A DNA stretch of 64,000 nt. Origin: Halichondria panicea (lineage: Eukaryota > Porifera > Demospongiae > Suberitida > Halichondriidae). The stretch covers positions 2,805,001-2,869,000 of the forward strand of contig NC_087392.1 of assembly GCF_963675165.1 (NCBI RefSeq), given 5' to 3'. The position numbers and the translations under genes were made by a program. Below the pieces are notes generated by a model that made no database searches, was not told the DNA's origin, and saw only the letters and a program-made list of their open reading frames with translations. How positions within the stretch are numbered: position 1 is the first letter of the stretch; each line of letters opens with the position of its first letter. Below, in pieces: positions 1 to 19,169 of this stretch.

Positions 1-838
1 ACTGGAACGATCTCTTGAGCAAACAGGTTATCCTTTTGCGACTTTTCAGTTCTTTGTTGCGACACCGCAGCAAATTGGTCTTGGTCTTCCCTGGAGATAT
101 TGAATTGCTTAGCCACATTCTCAGCAGTGATCCCCATATGGTAACCATTGAAGGCGTCAGTGAGACCGTCTTTGATCATTGTGTCCACAAGAGAAGCGTC
201 CCCAAATTTGACTCCATTTCTCATGTGAAGACAGTGAGCTGACTGCAGCAAAAAAGACAAAGGAATAATTATGATCAAGGGTGGGCAGTAAATTTAACGT
301 CGATCAGACAATAAATTCTCATCTCATTTGAGAGTTGAAAACATCATTGATTCAAATGTCTACTACCACCTCACCACAATTATTAATAACCTCTAACCTG
401 ACTCATGCTCTCCTGTCCTCCTGCTACCACCAACTTAGCATCCCTGCTCCGAATGGCCTGGAATCCCATTGCAACTGCTTTGAGTCCCGACCCACACAAC
501 ATGTTGATGCTTGTTGAAGGCACTTCTTTGGGCACTCCAGCTTCCATTGACGCTTGACGAGCAGGATTTTGACCACAGCCTGAGAGATTTTTGCAAAGAT
601 GGTTAGGTCTATAGCTTACTAGTAAAACCACACACACATACATACCTGCAGTGAGAACTTGGCCCATGCACACTTCGGACACATCCTCTGGCTTTATGCT
701 GGCCCTCTTCAGCCCCTCTCTAATGGTAATGGCACCTAAAGAGTGAGCTGGTAGGGAAGACAGACCACCATTGAGGGTGCCTATGGGTGTCCTGACTGCA
801 CTCAAAATGTAGACTTCTTGATCATGTGAGAAAGACAT
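1..838 (-). CDS. ACAT2: Acetyl-CoA acetyltransferase, cytosolic type (5' part, runs off the window)
   Basis: Thiolase that condenses two acetyl-CoA into acetoacetyl-CoA, the first step of the cytosolic mevalonate pathway. Three exons on the minus strand: 838-646, 579-398 and 242-1, with GT-AG junctions that keep frame. The protein starts [20 protein letters not shown] without an obvious mitochondrial presequence, which favours the cytosolic ACAT2 type over ACAT1. The nucleophilic cysteine lies in the [11 protein letters not shown] motif of exon 2. Exon 3 carries the GLTDAF...[12 protein letters not shown] stretch typical of the family. About 205 residues are visible; the catalytic His and second Cys would lie beyond position 1. 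The start at 838 faces the NDUFB4-like gene across 269 bp. Family identity is strong; the ACAT2 rather than ACAT1 assignment is by resemblance. Confidence 0.9.
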
Positions 839-1107
839 AACTAGAATCTAGATCTAGTATCACTTTACAGCCCTTGCAATGAAGTTTGAAAAATGGGCTT
901 TACAGGTAGGTGATATGAATTTTCTTCACTGGAATCATCAGATGAGATGGGAGCTGAAAGATGCACACATGGCCTGCAACAGTTTGATCACACCATGCAG
1001 AATGATCGAACCGGGAGGGTTCACTAAGTGGGCTCTAAATAAGACATAGTCATAGGTCTAATTAGAGCCCACTTAAGTACTTAGCTGAACCTGAAGTTGG
1101 GAGATTG
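839..1107. promoter_or_regulatory. Divergent intergenic region between ACAT2 and NDUFB4-like gene
   Basis: A 269-bp gap between two opposed start codons, presumed to hold both promoters. It contains a short inverted repeat with arms near 1023-1039 and 1060-1075 (core AAGTGGGCTCTA and its complement). No TATA box stands out. The regulatory role is inferred from position only. Confidence 0.4.
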
Positions 1108-1555
1108 ATGGCAGCCAACCAGTATCCTAAGCTAGTTAAACGTCCAGCAAAGCCACCAGAACAATGGGGAAGAATTGATGTAAATTTTAGTTGACCTACT
1201 AAAGTAATCTAGCCCTATTTATAAATGTCAGAATTGTATTGCTCGTTTCGTAATTGTTGCACTCTACACTAATGCCCCTTTTCAACCTGTGAATGAGGTT
1301 AGGGTAGCTATATCATTTTGGTAGACATTAAAGGATTATCACAAGTCTACAATTTCTTTCCAGCGTTCTCAAGCCATTGAGAGATGGGGGAGCATGCGTG
1401 AGACTACGAACAAGCACTTCAAACTGACTCCCAAAACATCAGCCTATGGTATTCTGTGGGCTGGACTGGTCCCGTTGGCACTCCTTGCTCTTATCAAATG
1501 GGACACAAGACGCAGAGATATAAAGAAAGGTGTAAAGCCAAGAGAACATTTCTGA
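1108..1555 (+). CDS. NDUFB4: NADH dehydrogenase 1 beta subcomplex subunit 4-like protein
   Basis: Accessory single-span subunit of mitochondrial complex I. Two exons, 1108-1179 and 1364-1555, join in phase 0 (GT at 1180, CAG at 1361-1363) to give 87 residues. The C-terminal half resembles NDUFB4 from vertebrates: an aromatic AIERWG stretch, then FKLTPKTSAYG, a hydrophobic membrane segment (about residues 47-62) and a charged tail with WDTRRRDIKKG. It is shorter than the roughly 129-residue human protein, mostly at the N-terminus, so a missed small exon is possible. It is too short per exon to be picked up as a long open frame. The gene is convergent with the coiled-coil gene whose stop lies 200 bp downstream. 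Confidence 0.65.
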
Positions 1556-1757
1556 ACATCATTGTAACTGTCAGTGTAGCTATTTCATTAATTTTATAAT
1601 AAGTATGAGTGGATGTATCGAAGCCAGCACTTAGCCTAAGTCTAGGCACACCGTAAAAATATAATTATATCAATGTGATTATATTTCTGTTAAAAACAAA
1701 AATTGCTATAGCTAAAGAAATTTATTCAGGGATCGTACAGTTATCAATAATTTATCT

Positions 1758-3700
1758 TCATTTCCTTGAGAATGTTGTGTCGTTTGACATAGAGCGTCTA
1801 ACTAAACTCCTCAAGCTCTGTTCAAACTGCTCCGTGGAGTCTCCTCCCCTCTCACTCACACTCATCTTTTCCAACTCCACCTGCAGCAACTTCAGTTCAT
1901 CCTGTAATTTTTTTTAATGATAGCTTGAAGAAAGATACAAATTGCTCCTGGTAATATAAAACATTTCCGTAGTGTGTTTTGCGACAAGGATTACACTAAT
2001 GCACATCAACTGTATATTCTACTCACTTGAGCATTTTGATACTCAGCTGATATCTCTTGCCGTTTAGTCTGCATGTTCGACAGCTGTTATAAAAAACATA
2101 ATGAACAAAAATCATGGCAGGTGTCTTACTTGAGTCGTCGTTAACTTTGATTCTAGTGTTGTCTGTCTCAGCTCAAGAGTCCTGTAATCATGGATTTATT
2201 GTAGCCTTCCACCATATACATTATTAGGCATCTCACTCGATTTCCTTTGCTCCAGTTTTGTTCACTTCTACTATTTTTCCTTTCCTCTCCTTCTCTGTTT
2301 TCACCAGCTTAGCTGCAGTGCATTGGTTCAGTTTCTTCAACTGCTCAACTTCTAACTGCAACTTCTCCTTTTCCGTGTCCCCTTTTTCTTCACTAACCAA
2401 CCCATGGACAGAAGACTGGACTTCGCCCCTCAAGCGGTCAACATCGCTGTGGATATTCTTGGACTCATGCTCTTGTACCTCTTTCTCTTTTGAAACATTA
2501 TTTGGGGCTTTGTTGAGCTCACCAGCTTTTGCCTGACGATGAGCAGATTGAGTTTAGAATTATGTACCAGCATAGATATATTTAAGTCTTACTCTGAGCT
2601 CTGTGAGTTGCTTCAAGTGTTCTAAGTAGGCCAAATCATTGTCTGTACACCGGAGCCCAGGTAGCTTAGAAACGCCTGGCGACAAGGTGGCTGTAACAAA
2701 AACAGTGATTGTATATACGGGATAAAACGTGACTGAAATTTATATACACAATATATACACCTGTGACAAGAGGTGAAGCTGTTGATGTTATAGCTGCCGT
2801 AACCTCCCTACGTGGCGATTCGGCCCTAGTGAATCGTGACAAAGGGTGTGTTGGTGTCTTTATTCGCCTGGGTGTGCTCATATTTATATTCAGACAAGGC
2901 TGGACCTGAAATTGCTGGAACTGAACAGATGTGGACAACAATGCCTGGGTCTCGATCGGAGTGCGCGGTATCTCCCAATTAGTTGGAGGAGGACCCATAT
3001 TGACATCTCTGTCACATGCATTGGTAGAGCTCTTCTGCTCAGAGGTTGCTGGGGGTGACCGCTGAAGGGATCGCTTTGGAGTGAAGCATACATCCTGAAC
3101 CTCACGCAAAACACCTCCTACGTGGAATGATGTTACAGAATCTGACTTTAAAGGAGTGCATATCACAGTTTCGTTGCCGGATAATGTGTGTAATGGATCA
3201 TTTTCGGTGTTTGTTTTTTCTGTGCAGTGCTGAGCAACGGACGTAGGAGACCTGCGCAGACCTCTCTTAGGAGTAAAACAGTCAGCTTGGTAGGACTGAA
3301 AGGAGGCTGACTTTAAAGGAGTGCATGTCACAGTTCTGCTGCTGGATAGTGTGTGTAATGGATCATTTTCGATGTCATTGTTTTCTGTGCAGTGCTGAGC
3401 AGCGAACGAAGACCTGCACATAGGAGTAAAACAATCAGCTTGGTAAGATTGAAACGAGGTTGAATCTGAAGGAGTGCATGTCACAGTTTCGTTGCCGGAT
3501 AGTGTGTGTAGTGGATCATTTTCGATGTCGTTGTTTTCTGTGCAGTGCTGAGTTCGAGTACGAGTAGAGGACGAAGGAGACCTGCGCAGACCTCTCTTAG
3601 GAGTAAAACAGTCAGCTTGGTACGACTGAAAGAGATTTACAGCTATAAAATTGACAAGGAACTAGAAACAACTCACCCTCGATAGTGGACTAGTGCTCAT
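1758..3700 (-). CDS. Coiled-coil protein with tandem TP/SP phosphosite repeats, unrecognised
   Basis: Seven exons on the minus strand: 3700-3677, 3625-2761, 2690-2593, 2532-2237, 2181-2130, 2083-2027, 1901-1758. They sum to 1,536 nt (511 residues) with every junction in phase. Residues about 9-170 are three tandem units of about 50 residues, each with SYQADCFTPKR-like, CTP(L/S)KS-like and NDPLHTLS motifs, rich in Ser/Thr-Pro. A basic STPRRIKTPTHPLSRF segment with more TP sites follows. From about residue 330 to the end the sequence is a charged heptad-like coiled coil (LQLEVEQLKKLNQ, LELRQTTLESKLTTTQ). The layout suggests a cell-cycle, cytoskeletal or kinetochore protein with proline-directed kinase sites, but I recognise no named family. 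The start is the ATG at 3700; the CTP synthase stop lies only 215 bp upstream. Confidence 0.7.
3140..3625 (-). repeat. Three tandem repeats inside the coiled-coil gene exon 2
   Basis: Imperfect direct repeats of about 152-176 bp, each containing a GTCAGCTTGGTA-like segment, a TGGATCATTTTCG segment and a GGAGTGCAT(G/A)TCACAGTT segment on the plus strand. They encode the repeated FTPKR / CTP / NDPLHTLS units. Unit lengths differ, so the array has also gained or lost small pieces. Confidence 0.75.
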
Positions 3701-3915
3701 GACTACTTTTTCAGCTGTTGGTTTGCACCTACTGATAACACTCTTTCAAATTTGATGTTCCCGGTAAATTTGCCTAATCAGCATTCACATGTTAATACGT
3801 ATTTTTCCCACATTGAACGAATAAAAAATTTAATGGTGAAACATAAGTATTATAAATAATTACAATCAAAAAATACAGGCTATGGTCATAGGGGTCAATC
3901 GTGTTACTGTGTGCT

Positions 3916-7746
<3,831 letters not shown>

Positions 7747-8061
7747 TGTGTCATCTACATATAAAAATACAATCCAGGTGACACAATTTGTGGATATTGG
7801 AGATAATTTAATAGACTTAGGAAGCTTTAATACAAGAAACCAGGTAACTTACAGATAGGAGAAGGTAGGAATACAATGATCACACAATATGGCTCTATGC
7901 GCTCTAGCTCTATCGATTATCCTGGCCTTCGCGCCGTTTTTATAATTAATGGAATGCCACGTGGGTAAGAAGAATTTATTCACACCTGCTGACAATTGGA
8001 GCAAACTACGCATGCGCATTGTAATGTGCTCCCCTGATTGCCCAAGACAGTTCGGGAAAAG
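7747..8061. promoter_or_regulatory. Divergent promoter region CTPS1/MCM8 with E-box motif
   Basis: A 315-bp gap between opposed starts. It contains GCCACGTGGGTAAG at 7956-7969, a CACGTG E-box in a longer context that recurs identically in inverse orientation at 59108-59121 and 59433-59446 upstream of BCD1. CTP synthase and ribosome/snoRNP assembly genes are known Myc/Max-type E-box targets in animals; use of this site here is inference. Confidence 0.5.
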
Positions 8062-13113
<5,052 letters not shown>

Positions 13114-13325
13114 GCATCACTGAATCACATAACATACATGTATCATTTTTACACAATAATTATACACACATCATTATTGCTACATGTATTTTAATTGACA
13201 GAATGACTATTACGTTTGAGGGTAATTCTTGTTAGAGTAAAAATTAACTGATGTCTCATTTTGCGGTAGAAAATTTAATGTGCTAAACAAACACTGCTAA
13301 TAAAATATAATAATTCACTATAAAA

Positions 13326-14825
13326 TCAGTTTCTGATATCCCTAGTGGCACTAGGTACAGTCACTTTGAGGCCTTCCAAGTCTTTGCCCACCAGAATCTG
13401 ACAGCCCAGCCTAGACCTGGAATTAGAGATACGAGCAAAATGTTACTGATCTGATTCAGATGAACACCGTGCTGTACTATATAATTATAATTATAGATCT
13501 ACCACATAAATGCTGAACATGCATGCACGACTTGTGCAGTCACGTTTAACTATTATACTGTACATGTATTTATAGCGAGAGGTCGAAACTTAAAGGTGGG
13601 GGATTATCTGTAATGAAAAGAGGATGTTCATGTCATCTGTTGATTTCCTAAAGCCATACTAGACACTAGCTATATTGCAGCAGGATAGTGATGCAACTAC
13701 AATAATCCGGTCACTCTTGGGACAGCTGGAGTCTAGCGAGGTGGCTGCATTTCAGCCACAGCTAAAAGGTGATCCTACTACTTTGAATCTACGACTAATT
13801 TTGCAGTTCTGTCTCGAGGATATAATTATAGGATAACGAATCATTATAATTTATTATGCTCTCTATTTAAGTGTAATCTTTTATCTGCCAAACCACACCC
13901 AAAACGTCATATCTGGCCACATTAAACGTATACAATTACATTGGAAACTTATATTGAGGCAGCCAGAACTGACAATTAGCGAGAGTCTACTGTACAGTGG
14001 AAACGCTGAATAAACGACACGTTGGGAGAAGCACTTATAAGGAGGTGAAATATGGAGGCCAAAATAATGGTGCCATGAAAGAGTGTAGGCGTTGTCTGCA
14101 TGGTCCCTGTTGCGAGGGGTCCATTATAATTTTAGCTGTTAAACCAGTGGTATAACTAATAAGTAGTATAGTGGGTTATTTTTTAGGAGAGCACAAATAT
14201 TTACCCACGAATGAAGCGATCATTGATCACCTTTCCTACAGTGCACATAACAGCCACTGACTGAATATTGCTCAACAACGAATTACCCGCTATACGGTAT
14301 TCAATACACACGATTGTTTGCATACGTGTCGGTAGGATGGTAGGCAAGGTCCAACATGTCTTGCTCTTCCTCCGTCAGTGGGTCCAAGATTTTGTCAAAC
14401 CACTCAGGGTCCAAGATGAGGTGACAAGTGGAGCAGGACAGGGTGCCTTCACAAGCACCCTCCACGTCTATATCAAATTCTTTGGCTACTTCCAGAAGGG
14501 TGTCTCCTATTTTAGCTTGGACTGTGTGTACGTCCCCGTCTCTGTCAGTAAAGATGATCGGTACACTACAGAGAGATGGGAGGAGAGATATATATAGAGC
14601 AATATATCTGTGTATTTAATACCACTTTACTTACGTTTTCTTGGATAGGCTGGGCAAACTGCTACTAAATGATCTAAGCAGAATAGTTGAACGTTCCTCT
14701 ATACAATGAGAGGGCCTGACCATACTGCTGCTCGATAATACTGACATTGCTCTCATTGTAGGCAGCTGTAGACTGGGTAGTAGCAGGGAACTTCTGCTGA
14801 GAAAATTTCTGAGGATATTCGTCAT
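13326..14825 (-). CDS. FDX2: Mitochondrial [2Fe-2S] ferredoxin
   Basis: Adrenodoxin-type electron carrier for iron-sulfur cluster assembly (FDX2) in the matrix. Three minus-strand exons: 14825-14635, 14565-14326, 13416-13326; 173 residues. Residues about 1-60 form a Ser/Arg/Leu-rich presequence. The ferredoxin domain follows from VPIIFTDRDGDVHTV, with cluster cysteines in ACEGTLSCSTCHL (C-x5-C-x2-C) and a fourth in LGCQIL. The C-terminus VPSATRDIRN is closer to FDX2 than to steroidogenic FDX1, which favours FDX2. The roughly 910-bp second intron contains a partial copy of the CGTATAGCGGG-type repeat end near 14281-14300. The stop is 212 bp from the convergent MCM8 stop. Confidence 0.9.
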
Positions 14826-15066
14826 TCTTAGAGGTAGATCTAGACTTAAGTGTGACTCTCTAACTTATAAAGCAGGCTAGGCCTAGCATCTACTATCTAT
14901 GCTAGCATGCGCTATGCAATGATGAAACTTGCACTGTTGTATTATTTTATAATAATACCCACCATGCAATCGACCTATGACATAATTATTGACCTTATGA
15001 CTTTTTAGTAATTAATGACGTAATGATAGAAAAGATGTGATAAAAGACAAAACCACAAAAATAAGC

Positions 15067-17497
15067 CTATCTGTTTGCCAGCTTATTCCAATAAGTGTCT
15101 GCCCAGTCTTGTGCTTTCTGTATGGTGGTCTTTGGGGCTGTAAGACTTTCTGAAACTTGTTGGACAAGGTTAGGATTAGCTCTCAGGAACCTCTCAGCAT
15201 CTCGTACCAGTTGCTCCAACTTGTCAGGGTTGCTCTCATCAATCAGTATGTCCTCACTGAGCTCAGGCTGGAACCGAAAGTAGGCAGAGGCTGGGAGCAC
15301 ATCTTTGAGAATAGTGTGAACAGCTGCATATTTAAGTATTACTTCAATGTTGAATTTAATAAGTAGGGGGGGGGGGGGGGGGGGGTTGTGTCAAAATTAT
15401 TATAAAAATCAGTCGATGTGTTTACACAGTCTACCTTATAAAACAGTCTATCTTTATAACAGCAGTCGATGTTTATAAGCAACTATAATTATCATTAGTC
15501 TTTTGTAGTAAGTCGACCATTACTGATACGATTTAATTTCGTTAACTGGAGAAGGTATGGGGGGGGTGGGGCTGCACAGAGCAAGCTTTAACCAATTGAC
15601 CTTAGTTCATTAAGGTCACTCATTGGATTTCTCCAGCCTGCTCTGTGCAGCACCCAACATTGACTTGATCTTAGAAACATCAAAAGAAACATCAACTCTT
15701 AGTAAACATCGGCTCCTTTTAGTTTTATACAGCATCTATTTTGGGATTTTAACACAAACGGCACCCCATAAAATATCACTGTGAGACCAGCGTGACAAAC
15801 CTTCTGTGTCAGTAGCACTGGCCACAATCTTGGTGAGCTTCTCCTTCAGAGAAGTGCTTGGCTCTTTTTTGCCAGCTGGTCTCTTGGTGTAGAGCCCGGT
15901 ACCCAGAGAGACAATGCACTGAATGGGGGTAGACTTGCCCCATAGGAGACGTGCCTCATGCAGCGCTATGCCACATGGGTTGTTAGTGAGTATACCGCCA
16001 TCCTATGAAAAACAAGGGAGTACATAATGTAACAGCTGTATGCACCAATAACAGCACGTGTAATAATTACCTGTTCTCACCTGGTGTACATAGGGACCAA
16101 TTCGGACCTCCTCAAAGTAGCCTGGAGCAGCAGTGCTGGCCATGAGAGCCTCCCATCCAATTACATCACTTGAACACAAGTAGTGGACATTCTCGGCATT
16201 GTTAGGATGATGACGGTAGTTGGTAAAGAGGAAAGGCTGAATGACTGGCCGGTTGACAATGGTGGAGACCACAGAGAGTCTAGGTACGTCTTTTAGTCGT
16301 GAGGTCTCATACATCAGATTGTCTGCCTCATCGTTGGTCCTGTACATAATTATAGAGAAAGTAATAACTATGTGGAAAACATGTACCGCACAGATAGTTA
16401 TCTAAGTATAATATTAATTTGATGCACAAAAGTTACCTGATGATTCTCTGAAGCAATTTGCCATCGTAGAAAGCATGTGTGAGAAAAAGCTGAGATATTC
16501 CCAACAAATTGTTCATTTTGAACACCTTGGTGCTCATCTCGTGGTACATGCTCTCTACTTCCACTATAGAAGCCTTCTTAATACAAAGGAGGGCAGCGAC
16601 GAGGGCCCCAGTGCTGGTTCCACACACATAGTCAAACATTCGGTGAATTGGGAGACGGCAAACCTCCTCCAAGTGTTTGAGAATGGCTATAGGGATAAGA
16701 CCCCTGGTATACAGGTGGGAAACAAAGGCATAAACATGGTGTTTTGGAATGTGTTTGGTCAGCAGTATACCGTATAGTGATTTCGAGGGTATAAAATTAA
16801 TGTTCGTGGTTTTCGCGGATTAAGTTACTCAGAATTTAATATCGCATGCAGGCTGCTTATTCTGCGAAAATTAAATCTATAAAAACCTTTCTAGCGGTTA
16901 TTCCGCGAAAGTTTATACCCTTGTATGTATACATTGTATTAAAAGTATGAACACTGAACAACGGGACACACTGAACACTCAATATGCTGAAGAAGCATCA
17001 CCTGTAAAGTTTAACTATACCAAAGCATACACAGACACTCACCTTGTTCCTCCTCCATCTATGGACAGTATCCTTAGCCCCCTACCAGCGTATGGAGGAG
17101 CATACCCGAGGAGAGAGAGAGCCATTCTGGCCTGGGCCTCCATCTCCATCTGTCCACAGTTACTCAGCTCAACAAGTGTGGGTACTACTCCGTTGTCCCA
17201 TACCTCTCGAGCACACTCCGGATCTTTTTGAAGCTGAACCACAAACTTACCCAACTGGTCAAGATGGCGAAGATTTTTACTGCCTGAAGGAAATGTTTTG
17301 AGCTCATTACACAACAAGGTTATGGAGCTTGAAGGATCCGGCGAAGTAGACAGAAAATTATGGTTGAATTGCTTGAACACACAACGTGGATACGCAGACA
17401 GTTTTCTCATAAAATTGATGATTTGTTTTGGAATAGGTCCAGCCATAGTTCTATAAAATTCTCTAGGTGGAAAGCCAGTCAAAATAACTTCTATCAT
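15067..17497 (-). CDS. PNPLA8: Patatin-like phospholipase, iPLA2-gamma type
   Basis: Calcium-independent phospholipase that deacylates membrane phospholipids; animal PNPLA8 acts in mitochondria and peroxisomes. Five minus-strand exons: 17497-17043, 16703-16437, 16339-16081, 16002-15801, 15323-15067; 479 residues. Residues about 60-140 are helical, ARM-like (KFVVQLQKDPECAREVW...VPTLVELS). The patatin domain has RILSIDGGGTRG (oxyanion loop), the nucleophile serine in CGTSTGAL, STAAPGYF, and the catalytic aspartate in DGGILTNNP. The C-terminus WNKLANR lacks the SKL peroxisomal signal. It is much shorter than the 782-residue human protein; a second possible start is MAGPIPKQ at 17446, and 5' exons could be missing. 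Introns contain a G20 run (15366-15385), a hairpin near 15560-15655 and a TIR element at 16771-16925. Confidence 0.9.
15366..15385 (+). repeat. Poly-G run of 20
   Basis: A G20 homopolymer in the last PNPLA8 intron. The length is likely to be approximate because such runs sequence poorly. Confidence 0.8.
15560..15655. repeat. Inverted repeat in PNPLA8 intron
   Basis: The arms GGGGCTGCACAGAGCA (near 15568-15583) and TGCTCTGTGCAGCACCC (near 15637-15653) are complementary, with a second inner pair around AATTGACCTTA / TAAGGTCACT. It could be a very small MITE; no target duplication identified. Confidence 0.5.
16771..16925. mobile_element. TIR element of the CGTATAG / TTTCGCGG family
   Basis: Located in PNPLA8 intron 1. 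It begins near TACCGTATAGTGATTTCGAGGG and ends with TTCCGCGAAAGTTTATACCC; GAGGGTATAAA is mirrored by TTTATACCCTT. It has internal TTCGCGGA / TCTGCGAAAA motifs like the copy at 4602-4814. No coding capacity. Confidence 0.5.
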
Positions 17498-17805
17498 TCA
17501 TGGCTTAGCCAGAGGGAAACCCAGTCCCCAAAGTAAGGACAAGGCCGCTGGTCTTGTTCTTGTTGCTCCTTGACTCTCTCAGTCTCTGATGATATTGGGA
17601 TCTCTTCTTCTATTTCGTGTATCAATTTTTGCAATGGGCGCCGGCTCCACCTCAGGCATTGCCAATCGACTAACCTTTTTGTGATCTACTGAAATGACGA
17701 TCACGTGCCAAATTGTTATTGACGCTATGAAAAACTGCACTTCTATTAGAAAAAAGGGCACTTCCTAGCACTAAAGTGTTTTTCTTTGATTCTCTGGCTA
17801 AGTGC
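17498..17805. promoter_or_regulatory. Divergent region PNPLA8/STI1-domain gene
   Basis: A 308-bp gap between opposed starts, containing a CACGTG E-box near 17703-17708. A shared promoter is presumed from position. No TATA box is evident. Confidence 0.4.
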
Positions 17806-19008
17806 ATGGATCATACAGATGAAGGTAATTACTGTACTGATTACATGTGCCTCCATAATCATTTTCAATTGGCTTGCAGGTGAAATTCCTCCATTGGAGG
17901 ACATGCCTGATGACCTGGATAGGTTGAGAACTAGAGACACTTCTGTAATACCAAAATCTACACGGAAGAAACAGGTAGCTAAATCACCAAAAAAGAAGAA
18001 GCAAGCACAAGGTGAATTTGGTGGATTCAAAAGAGGCTTTCTCAATCCTAGTCCGTCTGATCAAGTACCTAAGAAAATATCGCCAGTAAAGAAGCCAAAT
18101 ATAAAGCCAACTACAAGCACAGAAAAGGAGAGTAAAACTTCAGGTAAAGATGACGTTCCTCATATCAAGCCAAAGTCTAAAGTGTCTGGTCTGGAGCTAC
18201 CTGAAGTTCAAGAAGCCATGAAAGATACCTTCCCTTTTCTAGAAAAAAACGGTTGGTCAGATTTGTATTCTGTGAATTACATTTCAGTATTCAGTTAATA
18301 CAGATTGGTTAACTGAAGACCTACTTTCTAAGGTTGAGAACCACTCTAATCTCTCCAAAGTGTTCCAAGACCCCAACCTCAGTCAGATCCTTGTGGAATT
18401 TCAGAAAAACCCACAAAAAGCAATGGCAGCAGCCCAAGACAACAAAGAAGTATGTCTTTTTGTCTATGATTTCTCCATCGTACATTCACACGTACTTTCA
18501 TACACGAATTTGCATTTGTACAAGAATAAACTACACAGAGAGGAATTTCAATACACATCCATTTTATGTTGGTGGTCTTCTCTTCTCATATCATATTCTA
18601 GCTCGTTTTTTCCCGGTCACAGATGAAAGGATTCCTACAGGATTTCTGTGCTTTAATGGGTGACCATTTTACAGAACTAGCTGACCAAGAGGAGAAGATA
18701 ACTCCAACTGCCGAGGCAGCTCCACTAATTACAGAGGTCAAAGAGCCATCGCCAGAGGATAAAGTTAAAGAGATTTTGTCCAAACCTGAAATTAGAAAAT
18801 TACTAGAAGACAGGGAAGTTCAGAAACTATTGCATCTGCTCAAAACCAACCCTGATGCAGCTCATAGGTGAGTGATCAAATTAATGTTTGATGTTAACGT
18901 TACACTATTGTCTCTTGCCGCCACAGTATGTCACAGACAGCTAACCAGGCATTGCAAGAGAAGATTAAACTCTTAATTCAGAATGGATTGTTAGCCATGC
19001 AACCTTAA
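17806..19008 (+). CDS. STI1-domain protein of unknown function
   Basis: Five exons: 17806-17824, 17880-18251, 18304-18449, 18623-18867, 18927-19008; 287 residues with all phases consistent. It starts MDHTDEGEIPPLEDMPDDLD (acidic), then a Lys-rich disordered region (about residues 30-110; KKKKQAQGEFGGFKRGF, many SP/TP). Two STI1/DP2-like helical segments follow: FQDPNLSQILVEFQKNPQKA with FLQDFCALMGDHF, and a C-terminal LSKPEIRKLLEDREVQKLL...LLKTNPDAAH. STI1 domains of Hop/Hip-type co-chaperones bind hydrophobic client segments. No TPR domain is present, so this is not Hop itself. A role with chaperones is inference. It is convergent with the TIG receptor, stops 161 bp apart. Confidence 0.75.
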
Positions 19009-19169
19009 CAGTTTCGTGTGTCTATTTAATAATAATTTTTATGGCACTTTTTTAACTGAAACATAATAATTACATAATTATACAAGCAGCGACAACAATA
19101 ACTATATCCATGACAAAACACAACTAGGTATATAATGTATGCGTGTTTCTATTTACTGGTTCAATACTT

